A stretch of DNA of 64,000 nt, taken from NCBI GenBank assembly GCA_029856125.1, contig JAHQWJ010000062.1, positions 62,001 through 126,000 of the forward strand, read 5' to 3'. Position 1 is the stretch's first letter. The number at the start of each line of letters is the position of its first letter. The translations under genes were made by a program, and so were the position numbers. Source of the stretch: Promethearchaeia archaeon. Lineage in GTDB: Archaea; Asgardarchaeota; Lokiarchaeia; Sigyniarchaeales; SOKP01. The notes below the pieces were generated by a model. It searched no databases and was not told the origin of the DNA. It saw nothing but the letters and a program-made list of their open reading frames with translations. This document shows, in pieces, positions 27,463 to 35,890 of the stretch.

Positions 27463-28179
27463 TCATTTTACAAAATCAGTTATTTTTGTGTTAGATATTT
27501 CCTCGCTGATTATTTTTTTCGTTGTTTCCCAAGATTTTCTAGCGATCAGTGGGGCTTTTTTCTTTTCTATTATCCATTCTCTCAGAAATTCTATAGATCG
27601 CGTATCGGAGGGATACCCTGATCCAAAATCCCCGTAATTCTTTTTTAATTCTTCAATAATGCTATCTCTCGTATCTTTTGCAATTATTGAGCTAGCTGAG
27701 ACGATCGGGTATAAATCATCTGCTTTATGCTTAGATATTATTTTAGTAGGCGAATATTTAAGAAGTTTTTGGATAGATTTCCCAAACCTTGCCTCGTTCA
27801 CATCTGCAGCGTCAACATAAATAATATTGGGCTTTAACGCTTCGATAATTTCTGCCATCTTAATTTCTTCAAGTCTATTCAAAGTAATTCTTTTTTTTTC
27901 TCTCGCGTCGATTTCTTGAGCCGAAATGATGATAGTTTTATAATTGTTACATTTTTTCTTTATTATTTTAGCTAGCTCAGACCGTTTTTTGGGCGATAAT
28001 TTCTTTGAATCCTTAACTCCAATATCGTCAAGCAATGTTAACTCAGCTTCGAAAAAACACACGCCACAAATTACCATTGGTCCTAATACGGGGCCTCTCC
28101 CTGCCTCGTCAATACCACAAATAACGCCTTGGTTAAATTCCTGATTCTTGGACGAGGTCAATAAATTCCTCTTCGTCAT
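27463..28179 (-). CDS. rnhB: Ribonuclease HII
   Basis: This 238-aa enzyme removes ribonucleotides from DNA and RNA primers. It has 'VICGIDEAGRGPVLGPMVIC' (DEAGRG with the first two acidic residues), 'GVKDSKKLSPKKR', 'IIYVDAADVNEARF' (third Asp) and 'SASSIIAKDTRDSII' (fourth Asp). Its 5' end overlaps the upstream HTH gene by 47 nt if the ATG at 28179 is used. An internal TTG at 28161 would shorten but not remove the overlap. Confidence 0.95.
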   Translation of the reverse strand: MTKRNLLTSSKNQEFNQGVICGIDEAGRGPVLGPMVICGVCFFEAELTLLDDIGVKDSKKLSPKKRSELAKIIKKKCNNYKTIIISAQEIDAREKKRITLNRLEEIKMAEIIEALKPNIIYVDAADVNEARFGKSIQKLLKYSPTKIISKHKADDLYPIVSASSIIAKDTRDSIIEELKKNYGDFGSGYPSDTRSIEFLREWIIEKKKAPLIARKSWETTKKIISEEISNTKITDFVK

Positions 28180-29143
28180 CTATTTTTTCTAAATTTCTAA
28201 TTTTAACGATAGGAACTTTAATTTTTCTTAACGAATCTGGTATTTTGATGTCGTTATTTACGATAAAGAGAGAATTTATATGAAATAATTTGTTGAACTT
28301 ATTTAAGCAATTAAGACTAAGTTCGTTAATCTTTTTATCCTCTTCTGAAACGCCCGAAAAAAGAGGATACACATTTCTTTCCTTATTATCGTCAGAAACT
28401 TTGGAATATAAGGATAATTTAAACGGAATTGGGCTATTTTTATACCAATAAGAACAAATTCCAATGTCGTCTAAAACTGCTTGAAGGTGGGTTTCAAAAG
28501 GATTACGAGCAACGCACTCCCGAGGTTCTTTCCAATCAATCTCAAATTTGAAATTCCATTCAAAAAGGTTAATTTTCCTAAAGAGATCTTTATTTTCTAG
28601 GATATTTGATAGTTTTTTAGCGACTTTTTCAGAAGGTCGCATGCTTTCATTTTCGTAAGCACATACGGTACGTTTTGTTACTCCAAGTAACTCTGATAAT
28701 TCTTTTCGTGATATCTCCTGCTTTTCTCTAATGAATTTCATAACATTCCCGTTTAAAAACATTATACCACCTCCTCTTCTCGCCAGAATGTAGGGATATA
28801 AATCGTTTTCAATTATGTTTTCTAAAGTCGCTAAAGTAATGAATGGTAGCTCGTCTCTAATATATATAGTATTGTCTTCTAATTCATTGTACCGATTTTT
28901 AATACCTATTAATAATGGTTTAGATTTTAGCAATATCGACAATGATTTAATATCGTTAACAATTTCAGCGCTTACATTATCGATGTTCGTAAAAACTTTC
29001 ACGCTAAATATAATATCGTTCTTCTTGACGAGTAAATCAAAACAAAATTTACTTTTTTTATTGCAAAAATTATCTATCCTAAACGTCTCAAAACTTGCGC
29101 TCTTTAACAAATCGTCAATTTTTTCAATTATAGTACTATTCAT
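28133..29143 (-). CDS. Archaeal HTH-type transcriptional regulator (COG1395-like)
   Basis: This is a 336-aa protein. Residues 1-120 look like a divergent restriction-nuclease-like or ligand-binding alpha/beta region ('KFCFDLLVKKNDIIFSVKVF'). A central Cro/C1-type HTH 'ISRKELSELLGVTKRTVCAY' lies near residues 138-160. The rest is a long C-terminal domain of unknown role. This domain order matches the conserved archaeal putative HTH regulators of COG1395. It overlaps the start of rnhB by 47 nt, implying co-transcription. Confidence 0.85.
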   Translation of the reverse strand: MNSTIIEKIDDLLKSASFETFRIDNFCNKKSKFCFDLLVKKNDIIFSVKVFTNIDNVSAEIVNDIKSLSILLKSKPLLIGIKNRYNELEDNTIYIRDELPFITLATLENIIENDLYPYILARRGGGIMFLNGNVMKFIREKQEISRKELSELLGVTKRTVCAYENESMRPSEKVAKKLSNILENKDLFRKINLFEWNFKFEIDWKEPRECVARNPFETHLQAVLDDIGICSYWYKNSPIPFKLSLYSKVSDDNKERNVYPLFSGVSEEDKKINELSLNCLNKFNKLFHINSLFIVNNDIKIPDSLRKIKVPIVKIRNLEKIDDEEEFIDLVQESGI

Positions 29144-29268
29144 TTATTCCCAAATCTAAGAAAGCTAAATAGGTTAATAAAATTTTTTTATTGTGATATA
29201 AGATTTTGGTATGATTTACTTATTCGAAAATTAAACTCTTAAACTCCGGTTTATACATATATGTTTTT

Positions 29269-29835
29269 TTATTTACTCGTAAGTTTAAGAAAATTAGAGT
29301 CTGTAATTATACCAATGAATTTTTTATCCTCTTTTACCAACACTGCCGGATAATTTATCAATAAATTTGAAATATCTTTTACGTTCCAATTTTTTTCTAC
29401 TTCTGGAAATGGCAGTTCCTTAATGTCCGTTACTTTTAGGTTTAGAATAATGGGATCGTCTGTTATGTACCCCTGAATTTTTTTAGCTGTAATACTTCCA
29501 TAATTATGATTACTCTCAATAATTGGGATTTGTGATATATTGTATTTTGTCATCAGCTCTACGGCTTCTTTCACAGTTGAATGTGGATTTATGAATATAA
29601 TTTCGGGAGTAAGAATGTCTACGGCATGTTTTATGGATCGTTTACGCGATATTCTTTCATTTTCTAAGAATTCATAAATTTGTTTAAACTTGGAGTAGGG
29701 GGGATCCATCGTCCCATTTTCTATTCTTGATATTGTAGACTGAGAAATGTTTAATTTCTCTCCCAACTCTTTTTGACTAATGTTTAAACTCTTTCGTAAC
29801 GTTTTAATTTCCAAAGGATCGGGTAATACTTCCAT
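29269..29835 (-). CDS. HTH-CBS transcriptional regulator
   Basis: This 188-aa protein has an XRE-type helix-turn-helix at residues 8-60 ('LRKSLNISQKELGEKLNISQ') joined to a pair of CBS motifs ('DILTPEIIFINPHSTVKEAV' and 'KEDKKFIGIITDSNFLKLTS'). CBS pairs bind adenosyl ligands such as AMP, ATP or SAM. It is divergently transcribed from the SAM synthetase gene, so a SAM-responsive autoregulator of that gene is a reasonable inference. Confidence 0.9.
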   Translation of the reverse strand: MEVLPDPLEIKTLRKSLNISQKELGEKLNISQSTISRIENGTMDPPYSKFKQIYEFLENERISRKRSIKHAVDILTPEIIFINPHSTVKEAVELMTKYNISQIPIIESNHNYGSITAKKIQGYITDDPIILNLKVTDIKELPFPEVEKNWNVKDISNLLINYPAVLVKEDKKFIGIITDSNFLKLTSK

Positions 29836-29872
29836 TTTAAAATCCGTAAAGCTTAATTATTATAATTTATGA

Positions 29873-29899
29873 GCATATTTCATGCAAAACATGCATATT
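29873..29899. promoter_or_regulatory. Candidate operator between the HTH-CBS regulator and SAM synthetase
   Basis: The divergent intergenic region holds two direct copies of GCATATT, 20 bp apart (29873-29879 and 29893-29899), flanking a pair of CATGC repeats (29881-29885 and 29890-29894). Spacing of two helical turns suits a dimeric HTH protein. The region also contains the AT-rich start-proximal promoter of the SAM synthetase gene ('TATTTATATAAT', near 29960). A regulatory role is inferred only. Confidence 0.35.
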
Positions 29900-29988
29900 A
29901 TTATCAATAATTATTTATAAATGCCATTAATTTTTAAGACACATAATTAAAATAACTATTTATATAATTCACATGGAGTTTATTTAAA

Positions 29989-31230
29989 ATGTTGAAAATT
30001 ACACAAGCGAATTTTTTACCGATCGAAAAAAGTGAATTTCCGGAAATATGCGAGCGGAAAGGCGTGGGGCACCCCGATAGTGTGTGTGACGCAGTAGCCG
30101 ATGCGTGCTCGAGAGCACTTTGTGTGTACTATTTAGAAAATTACGAAAGGGTTTATCATCATAATGTTGATAAAGCAGCATTAGTTGGAGGGACTGCTAA
30201 ACCAGAATTTGGTGGAGGCTTAATAATTCAACCACAATATTTTTTAATAGTGGGAAGAGCAATAAATCAAATCCTCACTAAGTGTGGAACTGAAAGTAAA
30301 TTAGAGTACATACCAGTTGCGACTATTTGTATTGACACCCAAAGAAAAGTTCTTGCTGAAATTTTTAGAAATCTTGACCTTAATAGAGACATTCAATTCG
30401 ATTATGCCGTCCGACCTGGATCTATAGACTTAACTGGAGTTTTTGATGACTCCCACCACACAGACGACATACCACTTTCAAATGATACGAGCTTTGGAGT
30501 GGGTTATGCACCCTATTCAGATGTAGAAAAGATAACGTTAGAAGCTGAATATTTACTCAACTCAGATAAATTCAAAAATACATGTAAAGCTTCGGGAGAA
30601 GACATTAAAGTTATGACGGAAAGACTCGGTAATAAAGTAGGAATTACTGTAGCAGCTGCTATGGTTAGCAAATACATCAATGACACCGATGAATATATTA
30701 GTTACACAAATCAAATTAAAGACGCTGTTTTAGACTTGGCGGCTAAAATCATCCCCGAACGCGAAGTCACTTGCCAAGTAAATGTGGGAGATAATGTCGA
30801 AAAAGGAATTCTTTATCTTACAATAACTGGAACTTCAGCTGAAGCTGGAGATGATGGTGAAGTAGGAAGAGGTAATCGATCGAATGGATTAATTACTCCT
30901 TGTAGACCGATGAGTTTGGAAGCAGTGTGTGGAAAAAACCCGATAAACCATGTAGGTAAGCTGTATAACATTCTAGGCACAGAATTGAGTAGAGAAATCT
31001 ATAAAAGAGGAGAAGGGGATATTTTGGAAGCACATGTAAAATTACTTTCCCAGATTGGACGCCCTATTACTGATCCGTGGGTGAATTCGATAGAACTGAT
31101 CCCTGCTGAAAATGTGAACTTTGCGAGCATTAATAAGATAGCTCAAGAAGTTTCTGAAGAGATGTTAAGCAAGGAGTATTTTATTGACTTACGGAAGCGT
31201 TTGATTGAAGGAAAAGTTCAAGTGTATTAA
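29989..31230 (+). CDS. mat: Archaeal-type S-adenosylmethionine synthetase
   Basis: This 413-aa enzyme makes SAM from methionine and ATP and belongs to the archaeal class (COG1812), distinct from bacterial MetK. Conserved blocks: '[20 protein letters not shown]', '[18 protein letters not shown]', '[15 protein letters not shown]', '[20 protein letters not shown]' and '[20 protein letters not shown]'. The length matches archaeal orthologues (about 400 aa). Confidence 0.97.
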   Translation: MLKITQANFLPIEKSEFPEICERKGVGHPDSVCDAVADACSRALCVYYLENYERVYHHNVDKAALVGGTAKPEFGGGLIIQPQYFLIVGRAINQILTKCGTESKLEYIPVATICIDTQRKVLAEIFRNLDLNRDIQFDYAVRPGSIDLTGVFDDSHHTDDIPLSNDTSFGVGYAPYSDVEKITLEAEYLLNSDKFKNTCKASGEDIKVMTERLGNKVGITVAAAMVSKYINDTDEYISYTNQIKDAVLDLAAKIIPEREVTCQVNVGDNVEKGILYLTITGTSAEAGDDGEVGRGNRSNGLITPCRPMSLEAVCGKNPINHVGKLYNILGTELSREIYKRGEGDILEAHVKLLSQIGRPITDPWVNSIELIPAENVNFASINKIAQEVSEEMLSKEYFIDLRKRLIEGKVQVY

Positions 31231-31362
31231 TTTTGAGTGTCGATCAGTTACATTTTTTTTTATTCTTTTTATATTAATTACTGAGAGCTATATTTTATGA
31301 ACAATTACTTTATTTTTATATTGAAAGAATTAAACAGTTAAAGATGATTTGGTGACACAAAA

Positions 31363-31617
31363 TTGGGATTAGATAAGTGGATAAAAACAGAAGTATCTGA
31401 AAAAAAAACTGAGAAAAAAGAAGAGGTAAGATCAACAAAAAAACCTAAAACTCAGCCAATAAAGAAGAAAAGTGAAATTGAATCAATAAATTTAACAAAA
31501 TTTGTTCTTATCTGCTCTAAACCAAAATGTAAATATAAAAAGATAATAATGAAAAAGGAATTATCTGAAAAAGATCGTATTTGCCCACGATGCAAAAACG
31601 AAATGAAAGTTCAGTAA
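31363..31617 (+). CDS. Small zinc-ribbon protein with lysine-rich N terminus
   Basis: This 84-aa protein has a Lys/Glu-rich, probably disordered N-terminal half and a C-terminal treble-cysteine ribbon 'LICSKPKCKYKK...RICPRCKNEM' (CxxxxC and CxxC). TTG at 31363 is preceded by GGTGA with an 8-nt spacer, a good ribosome-binding site for this genome. I do not recognise a family. A nucleic-acid or protein adaptor role is possible. Confidence 0.7.
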   Translation: MGLDKWIKTEVSEKKTEKKEEVRSTKKPKTQPIKKKSEIESINLTKFVLICSKPKCKYKKIIMKKELSEKDRICPRCKNEMKVQ

Positions 31618-31620
31618 ATA

Positions 31621-31875
31621 CTAATTAGTAACATCTTTTTCAAGAAATTTTTTATCTGAAAGATTGTTGAGATCGAATTGTGTTTCGCAATTTGGACATC
31701 TATCTTTTGTTTTGCTGTATTTCAAGATTAAATAAAGTATAAAGCCTAATCCCATCGTTAAGATGACGGAGAAGCAAAGAATTTCGTGATACATATGTTC
31801 AAAATTCTTCCTTCTAAGAATGACATTCTGTTCGCATGTTGGGCAAAAGACTGTTTTTTTCCCCGTTATAATCAA
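31621..31875 (-). CDS. Small membrane protein with split zinc ribbon
   Basis: This is an 84-aa protein. An N-terminal 'FCPTCEQNV' CxxC and a C-terminal 'RCPNCETQFDL' CxxC flank one transmembrane segment ('LCFSVILTMGLGFILYLIL'). The two halves could form one zinc ribbon on either side of a hairpin or two half-sites. It ends 3 nt from the end of the convergent zinc-ribbon gene. The TTG start is uncertain and the function unknown. Confidence 0.55.
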   Translation of the reverse strand: MIITGKKTVFCPTCEQNVILRRKNFEHMYHEILCFSVILTMGLGFILYLILKYSKTKDRCPNCETQFDLNNLSDKKFLEKDVTN

Positions 31876-32049
31876 CTATTTTTAGTTACTTTATATAAAT
31901 AAGTAGGTAAATTGTTATTTAATTATTTTATGGTAATTAAAAATGTTGGAGAAATCACTGAATTAAACAATCTGTTAGAATTTATTAAGTTTGAACTTTA
32001 TAAGATATATAAGTTCTTCTTAAAAAATTAAAAAAAATGAACCCATAAA

Positions 32050-33030
32050 ATGCCGATATGTTATCATTGTGGAACCGAGAACCCCGAATTGTTTAAATGT
32101 TCTAAATGTGGTCAATCTTATTGCTACTTACATCAAAATTCTATTGATCACGAATGCAATATTGTCATAGAGAGCTTGAATTTTACTCCTCATGCGGCAC
32201 CACACTTGACTCCTCAGTATGCAGCTCCATCACAAACAGCTCCGACATTTACAGAACAAAGTAGTTTAACAGAAACCATCACGCGAGGAACAACAGATGG
32301 AACTTATACATGGTATCGTCAAGAGCAAGCAGTGCCGGAAAACGCTTTTGATCCTGAATCAGGCATTGATTTTAAAGGAATATTATTGGCGCATAAATCT
32401 GAATTACTTCATTTTATAATTGGATGTACTTTAATTTTCCTGATTGGATTAATTTCATTCTATAATCAGATTATCGAGTCGGGTTATATATGGGCTCTAT
32501 TTATGCTAGCTGGTTTTTATATGACTGCATTTCTTTTCCACGAATTTGGGCATCGTCAAGTAGCAATACATTTTGGTCTTCAAACAAAATTTCGTTTACT
32601 TACATTTGGGATGCTTATAACGACTTTAAGCCTTGTTATGGGCTTAATTAGTTTAATAAGTTCATCAAGCACATTTCCAATGCTAGCTCTCCCTGGAGCA
32701 GTCGTAGTATTAGGATTAGATAAGATAAACAGGAAAACGGGATTGTGTAAAGCAGCAGGACCAATAGTTAATTTGATTTATGGTTCGATTTTATTAATTA
32801 TATCACTACTTATACCTAATACATTCTATCCTCTAAATTTTTTCATTGGTTATGCATCCTACTTCAATTTCATGCTTGGAGCTTTTAATATGATTCCTAT
32901 CGGAATATTAGATGGCCAAAATATATGGAAATGGAATAAAAAAATCTATGTCGGCTTAATAAGTTCGTTAGGTCTTATGTTAATATTGTCCCTACTTCTT
33001 ATTAATTCACCAGTAGGACTATACATCTAA
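32050..33030 (+). CDS. AN1-like zinc finger fused to M50/site-2-type membrane metalloprotease
   Basis: This is a 326-aa protein. Residues 1-36 are an AN1-type finger ('CYHCGTENPELFKCSKCGQS', then 'YCYLHQNSIDHEC'). A Pro/Ala/Thr linker (45-100) is followed by about six membrane helices. The metalloprotease motif HEFGH lies at residues 164-168 and 'GILDGQNIWKW' supplies the downstream Asp typical of site-2 proteases. These peptidases cut membrane-embedded substrates; the cytosolic finger may recruit ubiquitin-like or chaperone partners (inference). The next gene has the same finger on a different membrane domain. Confidence 0.85.
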   Translation: MPICYHCGTENPELFKCSKCGQSYCYLHQNSIDHECNIVIESLNFTPHAAPHLTPQYAAPSQTAPTFTEQSSLTETITRGTTDGTYTWYRQEQAVPENAFDPESGIDFKGILLAHKSELLHFIIGCTLIFLIGLISFYNQIIESGYIWALFMLAGFYMTAFLFHEFGHRQVAIHFGLQTKFRLLTFGMLITTLSLVMGLISLISSSSTFPMLALPGAVVVLGLDKINRKTGLCKAAGPIVNLIYGSILLIISLLIPNTFYPLNFFIGYASYFNFMLGAFNMIPIGILDGQNIWKWNKKIYVGLISSLGLMLILSLLLINSPVGLYI

Positions 33031-33178
33031 TTTTCTTACCTTTGAATAGTGTTTAAAGAATCGTAAAGAAATTAATAAGAAAAATTATCAAGGATCGAAA
33101 TTTTAAAAATGTAAGAAAGAAAAATCAAACTTATACAATATAATTTTTAGAAAATTTGTAAATTATAAGGAATATTTC

Positions 33179-34078
33179 ATGACATTTTGCGAACATTGTG
33201 GTGAAAAAATAAACTTCTTACCATTTAAGTGCAAGTATTGCGGAGGAGCTTATTGTAAAGAGCATCGCTTACCTGAAAATCATCAATGTACTTTCGAACT
33301 AAAACATGTCCAGAATACATTTTCAGGCTTAGGAGAAACGCCATCAAAAAGTGGTTCATCGCGTAGAACTTCAAGGAATTTCAAGAAATATATGAAAAGA
33401 CAAGATAAGCAGAAGCAGAAAACCACTAAGCTATATAAAAGTTATAATTTTGAACCTAATCAAAATAAAGGAACGAAAATCTTAATTATAGTGATAATTG
33501 TTTTATCTATTGCGAGTATATGGTATCCATTGTTTTTAACCTTAAGTAGGTTTAGTTTTTTAAATTTTTGGTTATGGACTTTTGTTACATCAGTATTTGT
33601 GAGTTATATTTCTGATTTGTTTGGATTATTTTTTCTATTTATCCTCATACTTTTTTTCTACATGATTATTAAAAATATTGAAAAGGCTTTTGGAACAAAA
33701 TTCTTATTGCGCTTGTATTTAACTTGCGCATTATTCTCTGGTTTGGTTTACTTTATATTATGGATTATATTGGAGATATTCTTAATACCTCCTGGGTTTG
33801 GAATAATAATTCCCTATGGTCTGGCCTCAGGTGCTTTATTGGGTGTTATATGTTTCATGATATTTATAAATTGGAACCGGCAAATGACATTTTTAATTTT
33901 TTTTATGCCGATAAGAATGAAAGGGAAAACCATTATAATCGTCTTAATATTAATAAAGTTAATTCCCGGTATACTGTTTGCTATTGACTATCCTCCAGCC
34001 CTATTAATTTATCTTCCTGATTTGGGGGGAATCCTCGCTTCATATCTCGTTTATAATTATAAATTGAAAAATCGATAG
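33179..34078 (+). CDS. AN1-like zinc finger fused to rhomboid-like membrane domain lacking the catalytic His
   Basis: This is a 299-aa protein. Residues 1-37 are an AN1-like finger ('FCEHCGEKINFLPFKCKYCG', then 'YCKEHRLPENHQC'). A basic linker leads to six hydrophobic helices from residue 100. The rhomboid GxSG-like serine is in 'GLASGALLG' (Ser218). The last helix reads 'PDLGGILASYL', where active rhomboids have His-Leu-Gly-Gly; here the position is Asp281. It is probably a pseudo-protease of the derlin/iRhom type (inference). AAGGA precedes the ATG by 7 nt. Confidence 0.78.
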   Translation: MTFCEHCGEKINFLPFKCKYCGGAYCKEHRLPENHQCTFELKHVQNTFSGLGETPSKSGSSRRTSRNFKKYMKRQDKQKQKTTKLYKSYNFEPNQNKGTKILIIVIIVLSIASIWYPLFLTLSRFSFLNFWLWTFVTSVFVSYISDLFGLFFLFILILFFYMIIKNIEKAFGTKFLLRLYLTCALFSGLVYFILWIILEIFLIPPGFGIIIPYGLASGALLGVICFMIFINWNRQMTFLIFFMPIRMKGKTIIIVLILIKLIPGILFAIDYPPALLIYLPDLGGILASYLVYNYKLKNR

Positions 34079-34179
34079 TTATTTATGATATTGTTATAAC
34101 TCAAATCCGAAAAAAATATCAACGAATAAACGCTATTTTTTTTATCATTATTGATTTATCTATTAATTGAGTTTTATTA

Positions 34180-34839
34180 ATGCCAGAAGAAGAGTTATCA
34201 AAAATAATTGAGTTAAATGAGGATTTAATTGAAAATAACGATAACTTAGCAGCTCAAAATAAAGAGATGCTCATAAAGTATAATATTCGTTCTTTTGATG
34301 TCGTTGGGGCTATAGGAGCTGGAAAAACAGCGCTTTTAGAGTCTATTTCTAAGAGGATTTCTAAAAATAAAAGAGTCTTAGTAATAAACGGAGATGTAAC
34401 TACGAGAATTGATGCTGATCGTATTGAAAAACATGGTGTAAAAACCATCCAGATAAACACCGGTAGGGAATGTGCTTTAAATTCTTATCACATTTCTCAA
34501 GTGATAAAGAATTCGGATTTAAGTGAATACGATGTAATTTTTATAGAAAATGTAGGAAATCTTATATGTCCTTCAGATTTTATTTTAGGCACTGATAAAA
34601 GAATAGTCGTTGTGTCTATTACAGAAGGGCCATGGGTTATTCGAAAGCATCCGATGTTGTTTAAATTTTCAGATGTAGCTATTATTAACAAAGTTGATCT
34701 GATCGATGTGATAGATGTAAATATTGAAGATATGATTAGCGATGCATTAGAAATAAATCCGAATATAAAAATATTTACAACCAGTGCAATTACAGAAGAA
34801 AACATACCCGAATTAATAAAAGAATTATTCTCCAATTAA
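34180..34839 (+). CDS. hypB: HypB-like nickel-insertion GTPase
   Basis: This 219-aa SIMIBI GTPase is related to HypB, which loads nickel into [NiFe]-hydrogenase. It has 'VVGAIGAGKTALLESI' (Walker A, residues 43-50), 'VINGDVTTRIDADRI', 'IFIENVGNLICPSDF' (switch) and 'IINKVDLID' (NKxD). The G-domain metal site is usually Cys-His; here it reads 'GRECALNSYH', so the Cys is present but the adjacent His is Ala. There is no His-rich N-terminal stretch and no hydrogenase gene in the window. Confidence 0.87.
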   Translation: MPEEELSKIIELNEDLIENNDNLAAQNKEMLIKYNIRSFDVVGAIGAGKTALLESISKRISKNKRVLVINGDVTTRIDADRIEKHGVKTIQINTGRECALNSYHISQVIKNSDLSEYDVIFIENVGNLICPSDFILGTDKRIVVVSITEGPWVIRKHPMLFKFSDVAIINKVDLIDVIDVNIEDMISDALEINPNIKIFTTSAITEENIPELIKELFSN

Positions 34840-34914
34840 TTAATAGAGATTGATAATAGATTGGTTAATTATTAAAAAAAAGTATAATAATAAAACAAAA
34901 AATATTTTTTATTG

Positions 34915-34920
34915 AAGGTG
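34915..34920 (+). promoter_or_regulatory. Ribosome-binding site deciding an ATC start for the Sm-like gene
   Basis: AAGGTG at 34915-34920 is followed by a 7-nt spacer and an in-frame ATC at 34928. No ATG, GTG or TTG occurs in frame between the upstream TGA (34922) and TTG 34964. The TTG would remove the N-terminal helix of the Sm fold. Confidence 0.6.
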
Positions 34921-34927
34921 TTGAAAT

Positions 34928-35347
34928 ATCAGTCTAAGGCAATATAATACCGAATTAGGTTTATTGATTGATAAAATTGTTAAAGTTTATCTTGAAAATG
35001 ATAAATTCTTCGTAGGACAACTCAAAGGAGTTTCAGAGGACAGTAATCTTATTCTTACAAATGTTAAAAATGAAAAAGGTAAGGTTTTCCCAAAACTAAT
35101 GATTAGAAATACATATTATCATTATGTAACTGTTGAAGAAGAACCGTTTCCTATGGCCGCATTAGCAGACAGAATTGCAACAATTTTTTCAAAAGGGCAT
35201 GTAAATTACATTGAAGATCAAAACATCATTTCTATTTTAAATGGGAAAATTATCGTAAATGAAGACGGTGTGAGAGGTACTGGCCCTTCTGCCGATCGCG
35301 TAAAAAAAATTTACGACCAATTTAAAATCGATTTAGACAAGGAATAA
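34928..35347 (+). CDS. Sm-like archaeal protein, SmAP3 type (apparent ATC start)
   Basis: From ATC 34928 the protein is 139 aa. The Sm1 region reads 'LLIDKIVKVYLENDKFFVGQ' then 'LKGVSEDSNLILTNVKNEKG', and Sm2 is 'RNTYYHYVTVEEE'. A C-terminal extension of about 75 aa ('PMAALADRIATIFSKGHVNY', '...GTGPSADRVKKIYDQFKID') matches the Lsm C-terminal domain of SmAP3. Sm rings bind U-rich RNA. The predicted N-terminal helix 'SLRQYNTELG' exists only if translation starts at ATC; the tracked TTG 34964 start would cut into the fold. A hairpin terminator overlaps the stop. Confidence 0.8.
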   Translation: MSLRQYNTELGLLIDKIVKVYLENDKFFVGQLKGVSEDSNLILTNVKNEKGKVFPKLMIRNTYYHYVTVEEEPFPMAALADRIATIFSKGHVNYIEDQNIISILNGKIIVNEDGVRGTGPSADRVKKIYDQFKIDLDKE

Positions 35348-35369
35348 GTAAATCTTTTTTTTTACTTAT
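35344..35369. terminator. Bidirectional hairpin/T-tract between convergent genes
   Basis: ATAAGTAAA (35344-35352) and TTTACTTAT (35361-35369) form a perfect 9-bp inverted repeat around a T-rich loop, spanning the stops of the Sm-like gene and of the convergent 35366-35890 gene. The T-run suits archaeal termination on the plus strand. Confidence 0.45.
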
Positions 35370-35890
35370 GCTGTTTCTTTTTTTCTTTTAAAGGCTTCCA
35401 ATAAGCTTTTTAATTCAATATCTTTAATTATATTTTTTAATAGCGCTTTTCCCAATGGCGTTATTTTTAATATATTTAGATCTTCGATTTTCCTTAAATA
35501 ATCGTTTTCGATTAAAAATTTCATATCAGTATTCCATACTTCTTTAAAAATATCTTTTAGGTCATTCAGGTCTAAATTATCATCCAATTCTTTGCTAAGG
35601 GCGAGGATTAGAACGAGAGTTCCGTATTGCGATGGAGTAACTCTATCATCTTTCCCTTCAGAAGTTAAAATGTAATAATTTTGATCTAAGAACTTCGATT
35701 TAATAAATTCAAACCCTACATTCCTTAAACTTGAATAAACAGCGCTTATCACCTGTTCAAAATCCAAGTTCTTAGTTAAAATCAGGAGATCTTTTTCTCT
35801 AATCATTTTTTGGGGGCTTGTTAGAATAATTTTAGCAATATTTTTCACTATTTCTTCAAGGTTTTCAGGTTCCATTTGATCTCTCATCAT
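35366..35890 (-). CDS. Winged-helix-like protein, last gene of the 35-44 kb array
   Basis: This 174-aa protein looks like two winged-helix units: 'VKNIAKIILTSPQKMIREKD' to 'FEFIKSKFLDQNYYILTSEG', then 'TPSQYGTLVLILALSKELDD' to 'MKFLIENDYLRKIEDLNILK'. The second half resembles the tandem wHTH of MAGE/Nse3 or ScpB/MukE-type SMC accessory proteins in shape, but this is a weak inference. Its ATG overlaps the stop of the upstream coiled-coil gene (ATGATGA), so the two are translationally coupled. Confidence 0.6.
   Translation of the reverse strand: MMRDQMEPENLEEIVKNIAKIILTSPQKMIREKDLLILTKNLDFEQVISAVYSSLRNVGFEFIKSKFLDQNYYILTSEGKDDRVTPSQYGTLVLILALSKELDDNLDLNDLKDIFKEVWNTDMKFLIENDYLRKIEDLNILKITPLGKALLKNIIKDIELKSLLEAFKRKKETA

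Noticed and set aside
31930-32031. 33-aa ORF (starting MVIKNVGEITEL) between the zinc-ribbon genes and the M50 protease gene
   Set aside because: It is short and AT-rich with no ribosome-binding site; could be a peptide but not supportable.
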